A stretch of 64,000 nt of DNA from Collinsella sp. AM18-10. GTDB lineage: Bacteria; Actinomycetota; Coriobacteriia; Coriobacteriales; Coriobacteriaceae. The position numbers were made by a program, and so were the translations under genes. The stretch spans positions 8,118-72,117 of the forward strand of contig NZ_QRJO01000009.1 in assembly GCF_003471585.1 (NCBI RefSeq), read 5' to 3'. The notes beneath the pieces are model-generated. The model was not told the DNA's origin, ran no database searches, and saw only the letters and a list, made by a program, of their open reading frames with translations. Of this stretch, positions 31,986-42,159 are shown one piece after another; within the stretch, counting starts at the first letter, position 1, and each line of letters begins with the position of its first letter.

Positions 31986-32816
31986 TTACTTCTTACGGCG
32001 ACGAATGATGTGCTGGTTCGAGACCTTCTTCTTCTTGCGCGTACGAAGGCCCTTCGTCGGCTTACCCCAGGGGGTAACAGAGGGACGACCAGAGGTGTGG
32101 TTCTTGCCCTCGCCACCGCCGTGCGGGTGGTCGACAGGGTTCATGACGGTACCGCGGACGGTCGGGCGCACGTTCATGTGACGCTTACGGCCGGCCTTGC
32201 CGATGACGATGTTGGCGTGATCGGCGTTGCCGACCTCACCGACGGTGGCGCGGCAGGTAACGAGGATGCGGCGCATCTCGGAGGAAGGCATACGGACGAT
32301 AGCGTACTTGCCCTCCTTACCCATCAGCTGGCAGGAGTTACCGGCGGAACGGGCGATAGCAGCGCCCTTGCCCGGCTGGAACTCGACGGCGTGGATGAGC
32401 GTACCGACGGGGATGTCGGCGAGGGGCAGAGCGTTGCCCGGCTTGATGTCGGCGTCAGAACCGGACATGATGGTCTGACCGACCTCGAGGCCCTTGGGGG
32501 CCAGGATGTAGCGCTTCTCACCGTCAGCGTAGTGCAGCAGAGCGATGCGAGCGGAACGGTTCGGATCGTACTCGATCGTGGCAACCTTGGCGGGCACGCC
32601 GTCCTTGTTGCGCTTGAAGTCGATCACGCGGTAACGACGCTTCACGCCGCCGCCCTGGTGGCGGGTGGTGATGCGGCCGTTGTTGTTACGACCGGCCTTC
32701 TTGGGCAGGGGCTCGAGAAGAGACTTCTCGGGCTTGGTGCAGGTGATCTCAGAGAAATCGGAGATCGTCTGCCAACGCCTACCAGCGGAGGTCGGCTTAA
32801 GGTGCTTTACAGCCAT
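31986..32816 (-). CDS. rplB: 50S ribosomal protein L2
   Basis: The ATG at 32816 gives 276 residues ([20 protein letters not shown]), the usual size. The peptidyl-transferase-proximal [12 protein letters not shown] is intact. The open frame extends upstream to 32891, but that part lies in a structured 180-bp gap and is not needed. Confidence 0.97.
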   Translation of the reverse strand: MAVKHLKPTSAGRRWQTISDFSEITCTKPEKSLLEPLPKKAGRNNNGRITTRHQGGGVKRRYRVIDFKRNKDGVPAKVATIEYDPNRSARIALLHYADGEKRYILAPKGLEVGQTIMSGSDADIKPGNALPLADIPVGTLIHAVEFQPGKGAAIARSAGNSCQLMGKEGKYAIVRMPSSEMRRILVTCRATVGEVGNADHANIVIGKAGRKRHMNVRPTVRGTVMNPVDHPHGGGEGKNHTSGRPSVTPWGKPTKGLRTRKKKKVSNQHIIRRRKK

Positions 32817-32995
32817 TACAATCCCTTTCAATAGGAATCCGTTAGCCATCGCAGACAGGGATTCGAGGTTCTGCCTCGGGTGCGATGACACCGGACGTAT
32901 ACACGGTTCCGGGCGTGTCCATTTTATACGCCCGAAACCTTGAGCTCTCGCCTCCCCTATTTGGGAGGCATGAGCTCACTCAACAGCAGCGAGTC
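32817..32995 (-). other. Structured 180-bp gap between rplW and rplB
   Basis: Unusually long for this operon. On the minus strand it holds a GCCTCCC/GGGAGGC hairpin (about 32952-32971) and a CGGGCGT/ACGCCCG hairpin (about 32910-32935). It may carry an internal promoter or attenuator. Confidence 0.45.
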
Positions 32996-33283
32996 TTAGG
33001 CCTGGTTGCCAAAGACCTCGATGGTGTCGCCCTCGGCCAGCGTGACGATGGCCTTCTTCCAAGAACGGGTCTTGCCGGCGACATAGCGCACGCGCTTGGT
33101 CTTGGGCTTGACCGTCAAGGTGTTCACGCGAACGACCTTGACGCCGAAGATCTCCTCGACAGCGTCCTTGATCTGATACTTGTTAGCATCCTTGGCGACC
33201 TCGAACGTGTACTTGTTCTGCTCCATGCCGGAGAAGGAACGCTCGGACACGATCGGACGGATGATGATCTCGTGGGCGGTCAT
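32996..33283 (-). CDS. rplW: 50S ribosomal protein L23
   Basis: 95 residues with HEIIIRPIVSERSF and the NKYTFEVAKDANKYQIKDAV core. It forms part of the tunnel-exit docking site. The gene abuts rplD with no gap. Confidence 0.97.
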   Translation of the reverse strand: MTAHEIIIRPIVSERSFSGMEQNKYTFEVAKDANKYQIKDAVEEIFGVKVVRVNTLTVKPKTKRVRYVAGKTRSWKKAIVTLAEGDTIEVFGNQA

Positions 33284-33910
33284 TTATGCAAGCACCTCCC
33301 CGAAGTGAGCGGCGATGTCGGCGGGCATCAGCACAGCGTTGTTGTTGACGAGATCGTAGGTGTTGGCCTCGTCAGCGGTGATGATGAACGTCTTGGGAAT
33401 ATTGCGGAACGACAGGTAGGCGTTGACGTCCTCATCGCGAACGATGATGGTCAGACGCTTGCCCTCAAGGCCGAGAGCCTTGAGCATGGCGACGGCAGCC
33501 TTGGTGGAAGGCTTCTCGAAGCCGTAGTCGTCGACGAGCACGAGCTCGCCATCGGCCAGCTTGGCGGACAGCGCGGAGCGCATAGCCAGCTTGACCTCCT
33601 TGTTGTTCATACGCTTAGCGTAGGAACGGGGCTTGGGGGCGAAGACAACGCCACCGTGACGCCACTGGGCAGCACGGATGGAACCCTGGCGGGCACGGCC
33701 GGTGCCCTTCTGACGCCAAGGCTTCTTGCCGCCACCGGAAACCTCAGAGCGACCCTTAGCAGACTGGGTGCCCTGACGCCAAGAGGCCATCTGGCACTTG
33801 ACGATGTGGTGCATAACGTGGATGTTCGGCTCGATGCCGTACACCTCAGCGGCGAGCTCGGCCTCGGCGACCTTCTTGCCCTCGCTGTTCTTTACTTCAA
33901 ACTTTGCCAT
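33284..33910 (-). CDS. rplD: 50S ribosomal protein L4
   Basis: 208 residues. The tunnel loop region KPWRQKGTGRARQGSIRAAQ is intact. In some bacteria L4 represses its own operon by binding the S10 leader; here rpsJ is no longer in this operon, so the target site, if any, would have to be the leader before rplC. Confidence 0.97.
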   Translation of the reverse strand: MAKFEVKNSEGKKVAEAELAAEVYGIEPNIHVMHHIVKCQMASWRQGTQSAKGRSEVSGGGKKPWRQKGTGRARQGSIRAAQWRHGGVVFAPKPRSYAKRMNNKEVKLAMRSALSAKLADGELVLVDDYGFEKPSTKAAVAMLKALGLEGKRLTIIVRDEDVNAYLSFRNIPKTFIITADEANTYDLVNNNAVLMPADIAAHFGEVLA

Positions 33911-33956
33911 TTAAGTGTTCTCCTTGGTATGACGCTGGGCTAAATGGGCTGGGCCC

Positions 33957-34568
33957 TTAGGCCATACGGATGGCGACGAGACCATTCTTGGCACCCGGGA
34001 CAGCGCCCTTGACCAAGATGAGGTTCTGCTCGGCATCGATGCGGACAACGGAAAGGTTCTTGACGGTAACGCGCTCGTTACCCATGTGACCGGCCATCTT
34101 GACGCCCTTGAGGACGCGCGCAGGATAGGCGCACTGACCGATAGAACCGGGGTGACGCTGGAAGTGAGAACCATGCGTCATAGGACCGCGGCGCTGACCC
34201 CAGCGCTTGATGCGACCCTGGAAGCCCTTACCCTTGGAGGTACCGATGACGTCGACCTTCTCGACATCAGCGAAATCAGCGACGGTGACGACCTCGCCGA
34301 CCTTGTGCTCCTCGCCGTTCTCGACGCGGACCTCACGAAGGAAACGGACAGGCTCGACGCCAGCCTTGGCGAAGTGACCAGCCATGGGCTTGTTCACGTT
34401 CTTGGCCTTGATGTCGCCGAAACCGATCTGGACGGCGTCATAGCCGTCGGTTGCCTGAGTTTTAACCTGCGAGACAGCGCAGGGGCCAGCCTGGATGACC
34501 GTGACGGGAACGACGTTATCGTTCTCGTCCCAAACCTGGGTCATGCCAATCTTGCGGCCGAGAATCAT
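33957..34568 (-). CDS. rplC: 50S ribosomal protein L3
   Basis: 203 residues. The ATG at 34568 ([13 protein letters not shown]) is chosen by comparison with the family; a TTG three codons upstream is also open. No strong ribosome site is seen for either. The loop [16 protein letters not shown] near the peptidyl-transferase centre is normal. It is the first gene of this ribosomal run. Confidence 0.96.
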   Translation of the reverse strand: MILGRKIGMTQVWDENDNVVPVTVIQAGPCAVSQVKTQATDGYDAVQIGFGDIKAKNVNKPMAGHFAKAGVEPVRFLREVRVENGEEHKVGEVVTVADFADVEKVDVIGTSKGKGFQGRIKRWGQRRGPMTHGSHFQRHPGSIGQCAYPARVLKGVKMAGHMGNERVTVKNLSVVRIDAEQNLILVKGAVPGAKNGLVAIRMA

Positions 34569-34838
34569 GCTGATCAAGATATGATCCCAACTCTCGCGTG
34601 GTCTTGGGACAATGCGTACACCACCGAGCGTACGCCCCTAGAGGACCACTACTTACACGACGTGCTCCCCAGCCTTGTATTGTGTCCGAACTACCTGACA
34701 ACCCTATTAAGCAGGCATTTTGTCCAGCCAGAATACTCCCCTGGTTTCACACAGCTGTTTAGTATACACGGCTGCGGGCGTATCCATCGAGATTCATATT
34801 TCACTCACATTGTTTACGCAGGTAAAGTGCGTGGATGG
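34569..34838 (-). promoter_or_regulatory. Leader and promoter region of the rplC operon
   Basis: A -10 candidate TATACT (34761-34766, minus strand) has only a weak -35. It implies an untranslated leader of roughly 190 bases, long enough for L4-type autoregulation. No known leader fold is recognised with certainty. Confidence 0.4.
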
Positions 34839-34989
34839 CTCCCGAGCACGGCGGAGGGCCGGTGAAATATATTAAGGTCCCTGCTCTACAGTCCTGCGCA
34901 AGACGGAGAGCACATTAAGTGCTCTCCTTTGCGTGCGGAACTCGCGATGCCCTTAATATATTTCACCGGCCCTCCGCCGTGCTCGGGAG
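34839..34989. repeat. Large hairpin repeat R1 (39-bp perfect arms)
   Basis: Arms 34839-34877 and 34951-34989 are exact complements over 39 bp. The 73-base core contains CTCTACAGTCCTGCGCAAGA and the GGAGAGCAC-ATTAA-GTGCTCTCC hairpin. It lies between the stop of the histidine-phosphatase gene and the rplC promoter. It shares its core, but not its arms, with R2, R3 and R4. Confidence 0.92.
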
Positions 34990-35027
34990 ACGACACGTTG
35001 ATGTCTGCTTAACTCTGCTCGCTCAGG

Positions 35028-35654
35028 CTAATGACTTTGTTGGGGATCCACTATTTGTTGGAGGGTGAACTTGCATTGATGTGGTTCGCCTTCTGCTTGT
35101 GGCGTGAACTCTTCAAAATCAAAAATCATGATGGCGCAGTTGGGAAGTTTTGCTGGGAGTTTGAAGTCCTCTGGAGCGGCGGCTTTGATGAATTGGCGGC
35201 TGGCGCTGCCGTGGCTTACTGCTAGGAGGGTTTCGATGCCCTCGGCGCCCATGAGATTGGTGAGGGTGGCTACCATGCGCTCCTGCAGGGCATGACTTCC
35301 TTCTCCTCCGAAGGGGACCAGGTCCTCGCCCGGGTCCCAGACGTCGGTGGGCAGGGCGTCGTGGGGGCCTTCTTCGAAGGTGCCGTAGCTGCGCTCGATG
35401 ATGCCTTCGCAGGGCTCGACTGCTGCGTCCGGGCCAAGGAGTTCGGTAGCGACGAGCTGAGCTGTGTCCATGGCCCGGCCTAAGGGCGAAGAGACCACTT
35501 TATCCGGGAAGACACCGTGGGCTTTGAGCCATGCGGCTGCCGTCCGTGCCTGCTGACGGCCCAGGTCGGTCAGCGGTGAATCGCAGCGGCCCTGGACCAG
35601 CTTTTTAACGTTAAATTCCGTCTGACCGTGGCGGAGTAGATACAGCTTCGTCAT
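35028..35654 (-). CDS. Histidine phosphatase (phosphoglycerate mutase family)
   Basis: A 208-residue cofactor-independent-fold phosphatase. The phosphorylated histidine lies in LYLLRHGQTEFN (about residue 9) and the second in LLAVSHGSASRQF. The family includes phosphoglycerate mutases and many broad phosphatases; the substrate is unknown. It is inserted, with the next gene, between rpsJ and rplC. Confidence 0.9.
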   Translation of the reverse strand: MTKLYLLRHGQTEFNVKKLVQGRCDSPLTDLGRQQARTAAAWLKAHGVFPDKVVSSPLGRAMDTAQLVATELLGPDAAVEPCEGIIERSYGTFEEGPHDALPTDVWDPGEDLVPFGGEGSHALQERMVATLTNLMGAEGIETLLAVSHGSASRQFIKAAAPEDFKLPAKLPNCAIMIFDFEEFTPQAEGEPHQCKFTLQQIVDPQQSH

Positions 35655-35693
35655 GCTCTCCCCTTCTGCTTCAGTTACCTTGCCGGCACAGCC

Positions 35694-36848
35694 CTACTCG
35701 TGGGTATGGCCGACATAGTCCTCGTCGATCGTGATCTTGGCGACCGACTTGGGATATTCCGATTCGACCCTCTGGGCCAACGCGTTTTTGAGCTCATCGG
35801 CTCCCATGCCCAAATCCGAGGGTCGCACGCAGTCAAAAATCACATTGGTGTGCGTGGGGCCCGGTACGCAACGCAAGTCGTGAATCGAAAGGCGGCTATC
35901 AATCTCCTGAGCCATGGCGTTGATGCGCAGGCGCATGCTCGCCACTTTGGTGTCGTCGGTCACGATGGGGTCGTAATGGAGCGTGACGATCATGCCTTCT
36001 TCGTTTCTAAACGACTGCTCGATGTTATCGAGCGTGTCGTGGCTTTCCAGCGGGCTGGTCTCGGCTGCCATCTCGGCGTGGGCGCTCGCAAACTTCCTGC
36101 CCGGACCGTAATCGTGCACCATCAGGTCGTGGACGCCCAAAACGCCAGGATAGCTCATGATCTTATCTCGGATATGCTTGACCAGTTTGGGGTCGGGCGC
36201 CTGGCCCAAAAGCGGGCTCACCGTATCCTGGATAAGCTCAAAGCCGCTCCAGCCAATATAGGCGCCAACGGCAAGTCCAACCCATGCATCAAGATTGACA
36301 TGCGTCACCTGTGAAATAATCGCGCATACCAGCACAGCGCCCGTGGCAAGGACATCGTTCTTGGAATCCTGAGCGGTCGCATGCAGTGTCTCGGACTCAA
36401 TGCGATCGCCGAGCTTTTGGTTGAGGGCCGCCATCCACAGCTTTACGACCATCGAAAGCACTAGAACCGCCACCAGAGCAAGCGAGAACTCGACAGGCTC
36501 GGGGTTGATAATTCGCTCCACCGAGGACTTCACCAGCTCAACACCAATCAGCAGCACGAGCGCTGCCACGACCAGACCCGAGAGATACTCGTAGCGGCCA
36601 TGGCCGTAAGGATGCTCGGGGTCTGCTGGCTTGCCCGCCAGCTTAAAGCCCAGCACGCTCACGATGTTCGAGCTGGCGTCGGACAGGTTGTTCATGGCAT
36701 CCGCCACGATCGAAACCGATCCCGACAGCACACCGATTGCGCCCTTCGCAGCGCAAAGTGCCACATTGGCAAGAATGCACACCATGCCCGTCAACGTGCC
36801 CACACGTGCACGGTCGCCCTGCGCTCGTTTAACAATCCACTCGACCAT
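35694..36848 (-). CDS. Cation diffusion facilitator family transporter
   Basis: A 384-residue inner-membrane metal/proton antiporter. Six hydrophobic segments are followed by a cytoplasmic domain. Family motifs include VSIVADAMNNLSDASSNIVS and DPEHPYGHGRYEYLSGL. The metal (Zn, Fe, Mn, Co) cannot be assigned. The C-terminus is about 80 residues longer than minimal members and ends in a His-containing VGHTHE. It is separated from rpsJ by a terminator, so it has its own promoter. Confidence 0.92.
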   Translation of the reverse strand: MVEWIVKRAQGDRARVGTLTGMVCILANVALCAAKGAIGVLSGSVSIVADAMNNLSDASSNIVSVLGFKLAGKPADPEHPYGHGRYEYLSGLVVAALVLLIGVELVKSSVERIINPEPVEFSLALVAVLVLSMVVKLWMAALNQKLGDRIESETLHATAQDSKNDVLATGAVLVCAIISQVTHVNLDAWVGLAVGAYIGWSGFELIQDTVSPLLGQAPDPKLVKHIRDKIMSYPGVLGVHDLMVHDYGPGRKFASAHAEMAAETSPLESHDTLDNIEQSFRNEEGMIVTLHYDPIVTDDTKVASMRLRINAMAQEIDSRLSIHDLRCVPGPTHTNVIFDCVRPSDLGMGADELKNALAQRVESEYPKSVAKITIDEDYVGHTHE

Positions 36849-36928
36849 CTCTACCTGCCCCCAACAGCTTTACTCATACACCGTTTGTCGAATAGCTCAG
36901 TAGTGTAGACCCTTTACCCCATCGATAC

Positions 36929-36962
36929 AAAAAAGGCCGCAACCCAAAGGGCTGCGGCCTTA
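36929..36962 (-). terminator. Terminator after rpsJ
   Basis: On the minus strand AAGGCCGCAGCCC / GGGTTGCGGCCTTTTTTG. It closes the rpsL-rpsG-fusA-rpsJ operon. Confidence 0.9.
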
Positions 36963-36987
36963 TCAATCGTGCGATCGAGCAAAAAAC

Positions 36988-37296
36988 TTAGAGCTTGATG
37001 TCGATGTCGACGCCAGCGGGGAGGTCGAGACGCATAAGCGAATCAACGGTGCCCGAGGTGGGGTCGAGGATGTCGATGAGACGCTTGTGGGTGCGCATCT
37101 CGAACTGCTCACGGGAGTCCTTGTTCACGTGCGGCGAGCGGATAACCGTGTACAGGTTGCGCTCGGTGGGCAGGGGGACAGGACCGGAAACGCGAGCGCC
37201 GGTCTTCTGAGCGGTCTCGACGATGAGCTTCGCGGACTGATCGACGACCTCGTGATCATAGCCCTTGAGGCGAATGCGGATCTTCTGGGTAGCCAA
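36988..37296 (-). CDS. rpsJ: 30S ribosomal protein S10
   Basis: 102 residues, [20 protein letters not shown] and [21 protein letters not shown]10 (NusE) also acts in transcription antitermination. It follows fusA by about 60 bp with no tuf between, and is followed by a terminator instead of rplC. Confidence 0.97.
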   Translation of the reverse strand: MATQKIRIRLKGYDHEVVDQSAKLIVETAQKTGARVSGPVPLPTERNLYTVIRSPHVNKDSREQFEMRTHKRLIDILDPTSGTVDSLMRLDLPAGVDIDIKL

Positions 37297-37356
37297 CTTA
37301 AACCTCCAAAGAGTGCGAGAGATGTTCTCGCGGATTACGTAACAGGGAGCTCGAAC

Positions 37357-39456
37357 TTAGGCGTTCTTGCTCATGACCTCGTCCACGATGGACTTGGGCG
37401 CGGGCTCATAAGAGTCGAACTGCATCGTGTAGGATGCACGGCCCTGGGTCTGGGAGCGAAGATCGGTAGCGTAACCGAACATCTCGCCCAGCGGCACCTT
37501 GGCACGGATGAGCTTGCTGTTCTTGCGATCCTCCATGCCCTCGATCTTGCCGCGGCGACCGGAGAGGTTGCCCATAACGTCGCCCATGTACTGCTCGGGG
37601 GTCTCGACCTCGACAGCCATGATCGGCTCGAGCAGCTGCGGATCGGACTTCTTGAGGGCGTCCTTGATAGCCATGGAACCGGCGATCTTGAAGGCGGCCT
37701 CGGAGGAGTCGACCTCGTGGTAAGAACCGTCGAACAGGGTGACCTTAACGTCGAGGACCGGGAAGCCGGCGATAACACCGGTGTTCAGGGCCTCCTGGAT
37801 GCCCTTGTCGATGGACGGGATGTACTCCTTGGGCACGACGCCGCCGACGATAGCGTTGACGAACTCGTAGCCGAAGCCCTCCTCCATCTTCTCGAGCTTG
37901 ATGACGGCGTGGCCATACTGACCGCGACCGCCGGACTGACGGACGAACTTGCCCTCAGCCTTCTCGACGTCGTGACCAGCGGTCTCGCGGTAGGCAACCT
38001 GGGGCTTACCAACGTTAGCGTCAACCTTGAACTCGCGGAGCAGACGGTCGACGATGATCTCGAGGTGCAGCTCGCCCATGCCGGCGATGATGGTCTGGCC
38101 GGTCTCGTGGTTAGTGGACACCTGGAAGGTCGGGTCCTCCTCGGCGAGCTTGGTCAGAGCCAGGGACATCTTGTCCTGCTCGGCCTTGGTCTTGGGCTCG
38201 ATGGCAACGTCGATAACGGGCTTAGCGAACTCGATCTTCTCGAGGACGATCTCCTTGCCCTCGGCGCACAGGGTGTCACCGGTGGTGGAGTTCTTGAAGC
38301 CGACGCAAGCGACGATGTCGCCAGCGGCAGCGTCGTCACGGTCGATACGCTCGGCGGCGTTCATCTCGAGGATGCGGCCGAGGCGCTCGCGCTGACCGTT
38401 GGAAGCGTTGACCACATAGGAGCCGGACTCGGCACGGCCGGAGTAAACGCGGACGTAGGTGAGCTTACCGACGAACGGGTCGGTCATGATCTTGAAGACC
38501 AGGCCGGAGAAGGGCTCGTCAAAGGAAGGATGACGCTGAATCTCCTCGCCGGTGTCCGGATCGGTACCGGTGACGGCCTCAACGTCGAGCGGGCTGGGCA
38601 GGTAGTCGACGACAGCGTCGAGCAGCTCCTGGACGCCTTTGTTCTTGTAGGCGGAGCCCACGAAGACGAGGTTGAGCTCGTTGGCCAGAACGCCCTTACG
38701 CAGAGCAGCCTTGAGCTCCTCGACGGTGAAGTCCTCCTCCATGAGGATCTTCTCCATGAGCTCGTCGTCAAAGCTGGCAGCAGCGTCGAGGAGCTCCTCG
38801 CGCTTGGTGGCAGCGATGTCGGCGAACTCAGCCGGGATCTCGTCCATCGGCTCGGGGTAGGTCATGCCCTTCTCGTCGGCCTTGAAGTCCCATGCAGTCA
38901 TGGTGACCAGGTCGATGACGCCCCAGAAGTTGTCCTCGGCGCCCATCGGGACCTGAGCGGCCACGGCGTTAGCGTCGAGACGATCCTTCATGGTCTCGAT
39001 AGCGTTGAAGAAGTCAGCGCCCACGCGGTCATACTTGTTGATGAAGGCGATGCGGGGAACGTTGAAGGTAGAAGCCTGACGCCAAACGGTCTCAGACTGG
39101 GGCTGAACGCCGGCAACGGCGTCGAAGACGGCGACAGCGCCATCGAGGACGCGCAGGCAGCGCTCGACCTCGGCGGTGAAGTCAACGTGGCCCGGGGTGT
39201 CGATGATCTGGATGCGGTAGTCCTTGCCGTCCTTGTTCCAGAAGCAGGTGGTAGCAGCGGAGGTAATGGTTACGCCGCGCTCCTGCTCCTGAACCATCCA
39301 GTCCATGGTGGCAGCGCCCTCATGGACCTCACCGATCTTGTGGGTCTTACCGGTGTAGTAAAGAATACGCTCGGTCGTGGTGGTCTTACCGGCATCGATG
39401 TGGGCCATGATGCCGATGTTACGGGTATCGGAAAGCTTGTACTTAGGCTTAGCCAT
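37357..39456 (-). CDS. fusA: Elongation factor G
   Basis: A 699-residue translocase GTPase. G1 is AHIDAGKTT (18-26), G3 DTPGHVDF, and G4 NKYD. Five domains in normal order. Part of the str-type operon rpsL-rpsG-fusA. Confidence 0.97.
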   Translation of the reverse strand: MAKPKYKLSDTRNIGIMAHIDAGKTTTTERILYYTGKTHKIGEVHEGAATMDWMVQEQERGVTITSAATTCFWNKDGKDYRIQIIDTPGHVDFTAEVERCLRVLDGAVAVFDAVAGVQPQSETVWRQASTFNVPRIAFINKYDRVGADFFNAIETMKDRLDANAVAAQVPMGAEDNFWGVIDLVTMTAWDFKADEKGMTYPEPMDEIPAEFADIAATKREELLDAAASFDDELMEKILMEEDFTVEELKAALRKGVLANELNLVFVGSAYKNKGVQELLDAVVDYLPSPLDVEAVTGTDPDTGEEIQRHPSFDEPFSGLVFKIMTDPFVGKLTYVRVYSGRAESGSYVVNASNGQRERLGRILEMNAAERIDRDDAAAGDIVACVGFKNSTTGDTLCAEGKEIVLEKIEFAKPVIDVAIEPKTKAEQDKMSLALTKLAEEDPTFQVSTNHETGQTIIAGMGELHLEIIVDRLLREFKVDANVGKPQVAYRETAGHDVEKAEGKFVRQSGGRGQYGHAVIKLEKMEEGFGYEFVNAIVGGVVPKEYIPSIDKGIQEALNTGVIAGFPVLDVKVTLFDGSYHEVDSSEAAFKIAGSMAIKDALKKSDPQLLEPIMAVEVETPEQYMGDVMGNLSGRRGKIEGMEDRKNSKLIRAKVPLGEMFGYATDLRSQTQGRASYTMQFDSYEPAPKSIVDEVMSKNA

Positions 39457-39475
39457 GTTAGTTCCTTACCTTAAC

Positions 39476-39949
39476 TTACCAACGATAGTGAGAGAACGCG
39501 CGGTTGGCCTCGGCCATCTTGAAGACGTCCTCACGCTTCTTGACGGAAGCGCCCAGGCCGTTGGAAGCGTCGAGGATCTCGTTGGCGAGACGCTCGGCCA
39601 TGGTCTTCTCCTTGCGAGCGCGGGAGAAGTTGACGATCCAGCGGATACCCAGAGCGGTGGAACGACGGGAGTTGACCTCCATCGGGACCTGATAGGTAGC
39701 GCCGCCGACACGCTTGGGCTTAACCTCGAGCGTGGGCTTGACGTTGTCCATAGCCTTCTTGAAGGTAGCGAGAGCGTCGCCACCCTCAGACTTCTCGGCA
39801 ACGATCTCGAAAGCGGTGTAAACGATGCGCTCAGCGGTGGCCTTCTTGCCGTCAAGAAGGACCTTGTTGATGAGCTGAGTCACCAGGCGGTTGTTGTAAA
39901 CGGCGTCAGGCTGAACCTCACGACGATTAGCTGCTGCACGACGCGGCAT
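39476..39949 (-). CDS. rpsG: 30S ribosomal protein S7
   Basis: 157 residues, [39 protein letters not shown] and the C-terminal AFSHYRW. In other bacteria S7 autoregulates the str operon. Confidence 0.97.
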   Translation of the reverse strand: MPRRAAANRREVQPDAVYNNRLVTQLINKVLLDGKKATAERIVYTAFEIVAEKSEGGDALATFKKAMDNVKPTLEVKPKRVGGATYQVPMEVNSRRSTALGIRWIVNFSRARKEKTMAERLANEILDASNGLGASVKKREDVFKMAEANRAFSHYRW

Positions 39950-40022
39950 GTGAAATCTCCTTAAGTGTCTACCGTGCGGCGCTTAGGCGGCACACGGCGA
40001 AAGTATCAAAACGTTATCTGGC

Positions 40023-40400
40023 TTATTTAGCCTTGGGGCGCTTAGCACCGTACTTGGAACGGGCCTGCATACGGTTCTGGACCGGAGCAGCGTCGTAGGC
40101 GCCACGGATGACGTGATAACGGACACCAGGGAGGTCACGGACACGACCGCCGCGGACGAGCACGATGGAGTGCTCCTGCAGGTTGTGGCCCTCACCCGGG
40201 ATGTAAGCAGTAACTTCGATGCCGTTGACAAGGCGAACACGGGCAACCTTACGAAGAGCCGAGTTCGGCTTCTTGGGGCTCGTGGTGAAGACGCGGGTGC
40301 ACACGCCGCGCTTCTGGGAGTTGTGCTGCAGAGCAGCGTTCTTGGACTTCTTGGGCACGGAACGACGGCCCTGGCGAACCAGCTGGTTAATAGTAGGCAA
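40023..40400 (-). CDS. rpsL: 30S ribosomal protein S12, with Arg at position 88
   Basis: 125 residues, decoding-centre protein. The loop [13 protein letters not shown] keeps Lys43. At the second streptomycin-critical site the sequence is [13 protein letters not shown], which puts Arg at residue 88 where most bacteria have Lys. First gene of the str-type operon, with a clear promoter upstream. Confidence 0.97.
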   Translation of the reverse strand: MPTINQLVRQGRRSVPKKSKNAALQHNSQKRGVCTRVFTTSPKKPNSALRKVARVRLVNGIEVTAYIPGEGHNLQEHSIVLVRGGRVRDLPGVRYHVIRGAYDAAPVQNRMQARSKYGAKRPKAK

Positions 40401-40493
40401 AGCGTACTCCTTCTCGAATGATTCCAGCTTTCTGTAAAGTGCAACGGCTTGAATCGAGGGGTCAGCATCCCCCTACGAAACACGCAGTTCGAT

Positions 40494-40522
40494 AGGATAC
40501 GTGGCGTTAGCTGTGCCGTCAA
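40494..40522 (-). promoter_or_regulatory. Promoter of rpsL operon
   Basis: On the minus strand -35 TTGACG (40517-40522), a 17-bp spacer, then -10 TATCCT (40494-40499). The leader to the ATG is about 90 bases. Confidence 0.75.
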
Positions 40523-40605
40523 CAGACCACGCCGCCGGGCGTATCCCAAAATTGGCACATTTCCGCAAAGCCTACACAAAAGGAATCCCCTCCTGTGCAC
40601 GGGGG

Positions 40606-40746
40606 CGGATTCCCGGCCCGGGCGGCCCGCCGTTTAAGTTTGCTGCTCTACAGTCCTGCGCAAGACGGAAAGCACATTAAGTGCTTTCCTTTGCGTGCGG
40701 AACTCGCGACAAACTTAAACGGCGGGCCGCCCGGGCCGGGAATCCG
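40606..40746. repeat. Large hairpin repeat R2 (36-bp arms)
   Basis: Arms 40606-40641 and 40711-40746 are exact complements. The 69-base core is identical to that of R3. Small hairpins flank it: CCCC...GGGG on the left and CCGACG-TGCT-CGTCGG on the right. It lies upstream of the rpsL promoter. Confidence 0.92.
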
Positions 40747-40871
40747 ACGTGCTCGTCGGGGCAACGTTACCTGCCAAAAAGGGAAAGGTTTGTTTTGGTC
40801 GGTTTTATCTGCGGAAACGTCGCGCTCCAGCGGTGATCCGCCCTCATCTGTCATAGGGAAATCGGTGGCGC

Positions 40872-41002
40872 TTTCGGAAGTATGCGGCAAATTCTGGACC
40901 TGCCGAGCACGCCGGGGTTTTGCGATAATAAACCCGCAGGTAGAGCGCTTGAGTATATGCGGTGTGGTCGGCCCATCGAGATTTTGCCGCATACTTCCGA
41001 AA
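40872..41002. repeat. MITE-like element with 20-bp terminal inverted repeats
   Basis: TTTCGGAAGTATGCGGCAAA at 40872-40891 is repeated in exact reverse complement at 40983-41002, 91 bp apart. The interior contains a GGGTTT/AAACCC hairpin. No coding capacity and no evident target duplication. The rest of the gap between R2 and the anti-sigma gene shows no gene. Confidence 0.75.
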
Positions 41003-41042
41003 TTCAGGCGAATATCGCTCAAAATAACCGTCCATATAACGC

Positions 41043-41077
41043 AAAATAGGCCGCTTCCCCTAGTGGGAAGCGGCCTC
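41043..41077 (-). terminator. Terminator of the sigma/anti-sigma operon
   Basis: On the minus strand GAGGCCGCTTCCC / GGGAAGCGGCCTATTTTG, just after the stop of the anti-sigma-like gene. Confidence 0.85.
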
Positions 41078-41082
41078 AAGTC

Positions 41083-42159
41083 TTACGAGTAGACGATGGT
41101 AAAGGGTACTTCTGTTTCGGTCTCTCCTGTTGATGTGCACCTCGTTCCCTCAAGGGTTACCGATACAACCTGATCGACATTGATGAGCCTTGCCGGAACC
41201 CAGATGTTCTCTCCGCTATTGCGCGCCATCGAAACATAGAAATTGAACGCCCCTGCGTCGTCATCTTCGATAATCTGCTCCGATCCATCCTTGTAGGTAA
41301 CCGTCAACTTCTTCGTGACTGCGTCAATGCCCAGATCATCGATGTGCGTCTGGATGGAAAACGGGCTGATCTCGAGAGGCGAGTCATCGGAGCGGAGTTC
41401 CTTAGTATCGACGTACGCTCCAACGCTAAACTCGGGCGTCGATGCCTCGAACGGCTTCGCATCCTCTCCTTCGCCCTCGGTCCACGAGATATTCCAGGTG
41501 ACCGCATGTTGAAAACCTCGCTCGCGATCCATAGAAGCAAAGTACATCGTGCCATTAATGACAGTATCGCTTGATGTGTCCTTATCAATGGTGCAGCGTG
41601 TATCAGCCCATTCCTCGCCGAAGTTCATGCTGGGTGTACCGATGCCTTGTTCTTCTTCACCATAGAGAACAAGTTCGCCTGTCTCTGCTGCCGGCTTGTA
41701 GTAGTTAACACCATTTGGATTGGACAGCGTAAACGTCACAGCACCGCAGCCGTTTTGGTCGATAGCCATATCATGAATGTCGAGTGTATAGCCGTTGCCC
41801 TCGACGGACAGATTGACCTTCTGTACTGAACCCTCCAAGCTTTGGGGCGCGATACCATCACCAAACTCTCTGGTGTAGGTATATTTAGTCCCCGACGAGC
41901 CACCTTGAGTCCAGGTAACGGACTCTCCGTTGCCATGGTTTCCCCAGGCAGAGGCAAAATAACTGGAATTGACAACAGCGTAGGCGACCCCTCCGGTCGC
42001 CAGCACTCCGGCAAGACATCCGATTACGGCAACATACAGAGGCTTCGCGTGACCCTTTCGGCGAAGAGGCTCGCCAGCAACGGCATAAAGAACACGGTCA
42101 GCAAGATCGCTATCGGCTTGGACGGACTCGAAGGCCTGCTTGATCTGGTTGGATTTCAC
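41083..42159 (-). CDS. DUF4179-type membrane protein, probable anti-sigma factor
   Basis: A 358-residue single-pass protein: about 40 cytoplasmic residues, one membrane segment at about 41-63 (LYVAVIGCLAGVLATGGVAY), and a large extracytoplasmic beta-rich domain. This architecture, and a start codon 50 bp inside the sigma gene, fit an anti-sigma factor holding the ECF sigma at the membrane. The GTG start has GGAGG upstream. The signal sensed is unknown. Confidence 0.82.
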   Translation of the reverse strand: MKSNQIKQAFESVQADSDLADRVLYAVAGEPLRRKGHAKPLYVAVIGCLAGVLATGGVAYAVVNSSYFASAWGNHGNGESVTWTQGGSSGTKYTYTREFGDGIAPQSLEGSVQKVNLSVEGNGYTLDIHDMAIDQNGCGAVTFTLSNPNGVNYYKPAAETGELVLYGEEEQGIGTPSMNFGEEWADTRCTIDKDTSSDTVINGTMYFASMDRERGFQHAVTWNISWTEGEGEDAKPFEASTPEFSVGAYVDTKELRSDDSPLEISPFSIQTHIDDLGIDAVTKKLTVTYKDGSEQIIEDDDAGAFNFYVSMARNSGENIWVPARLINVDQVVSVTLEGTRCTSTGETETEVPFTIVYS

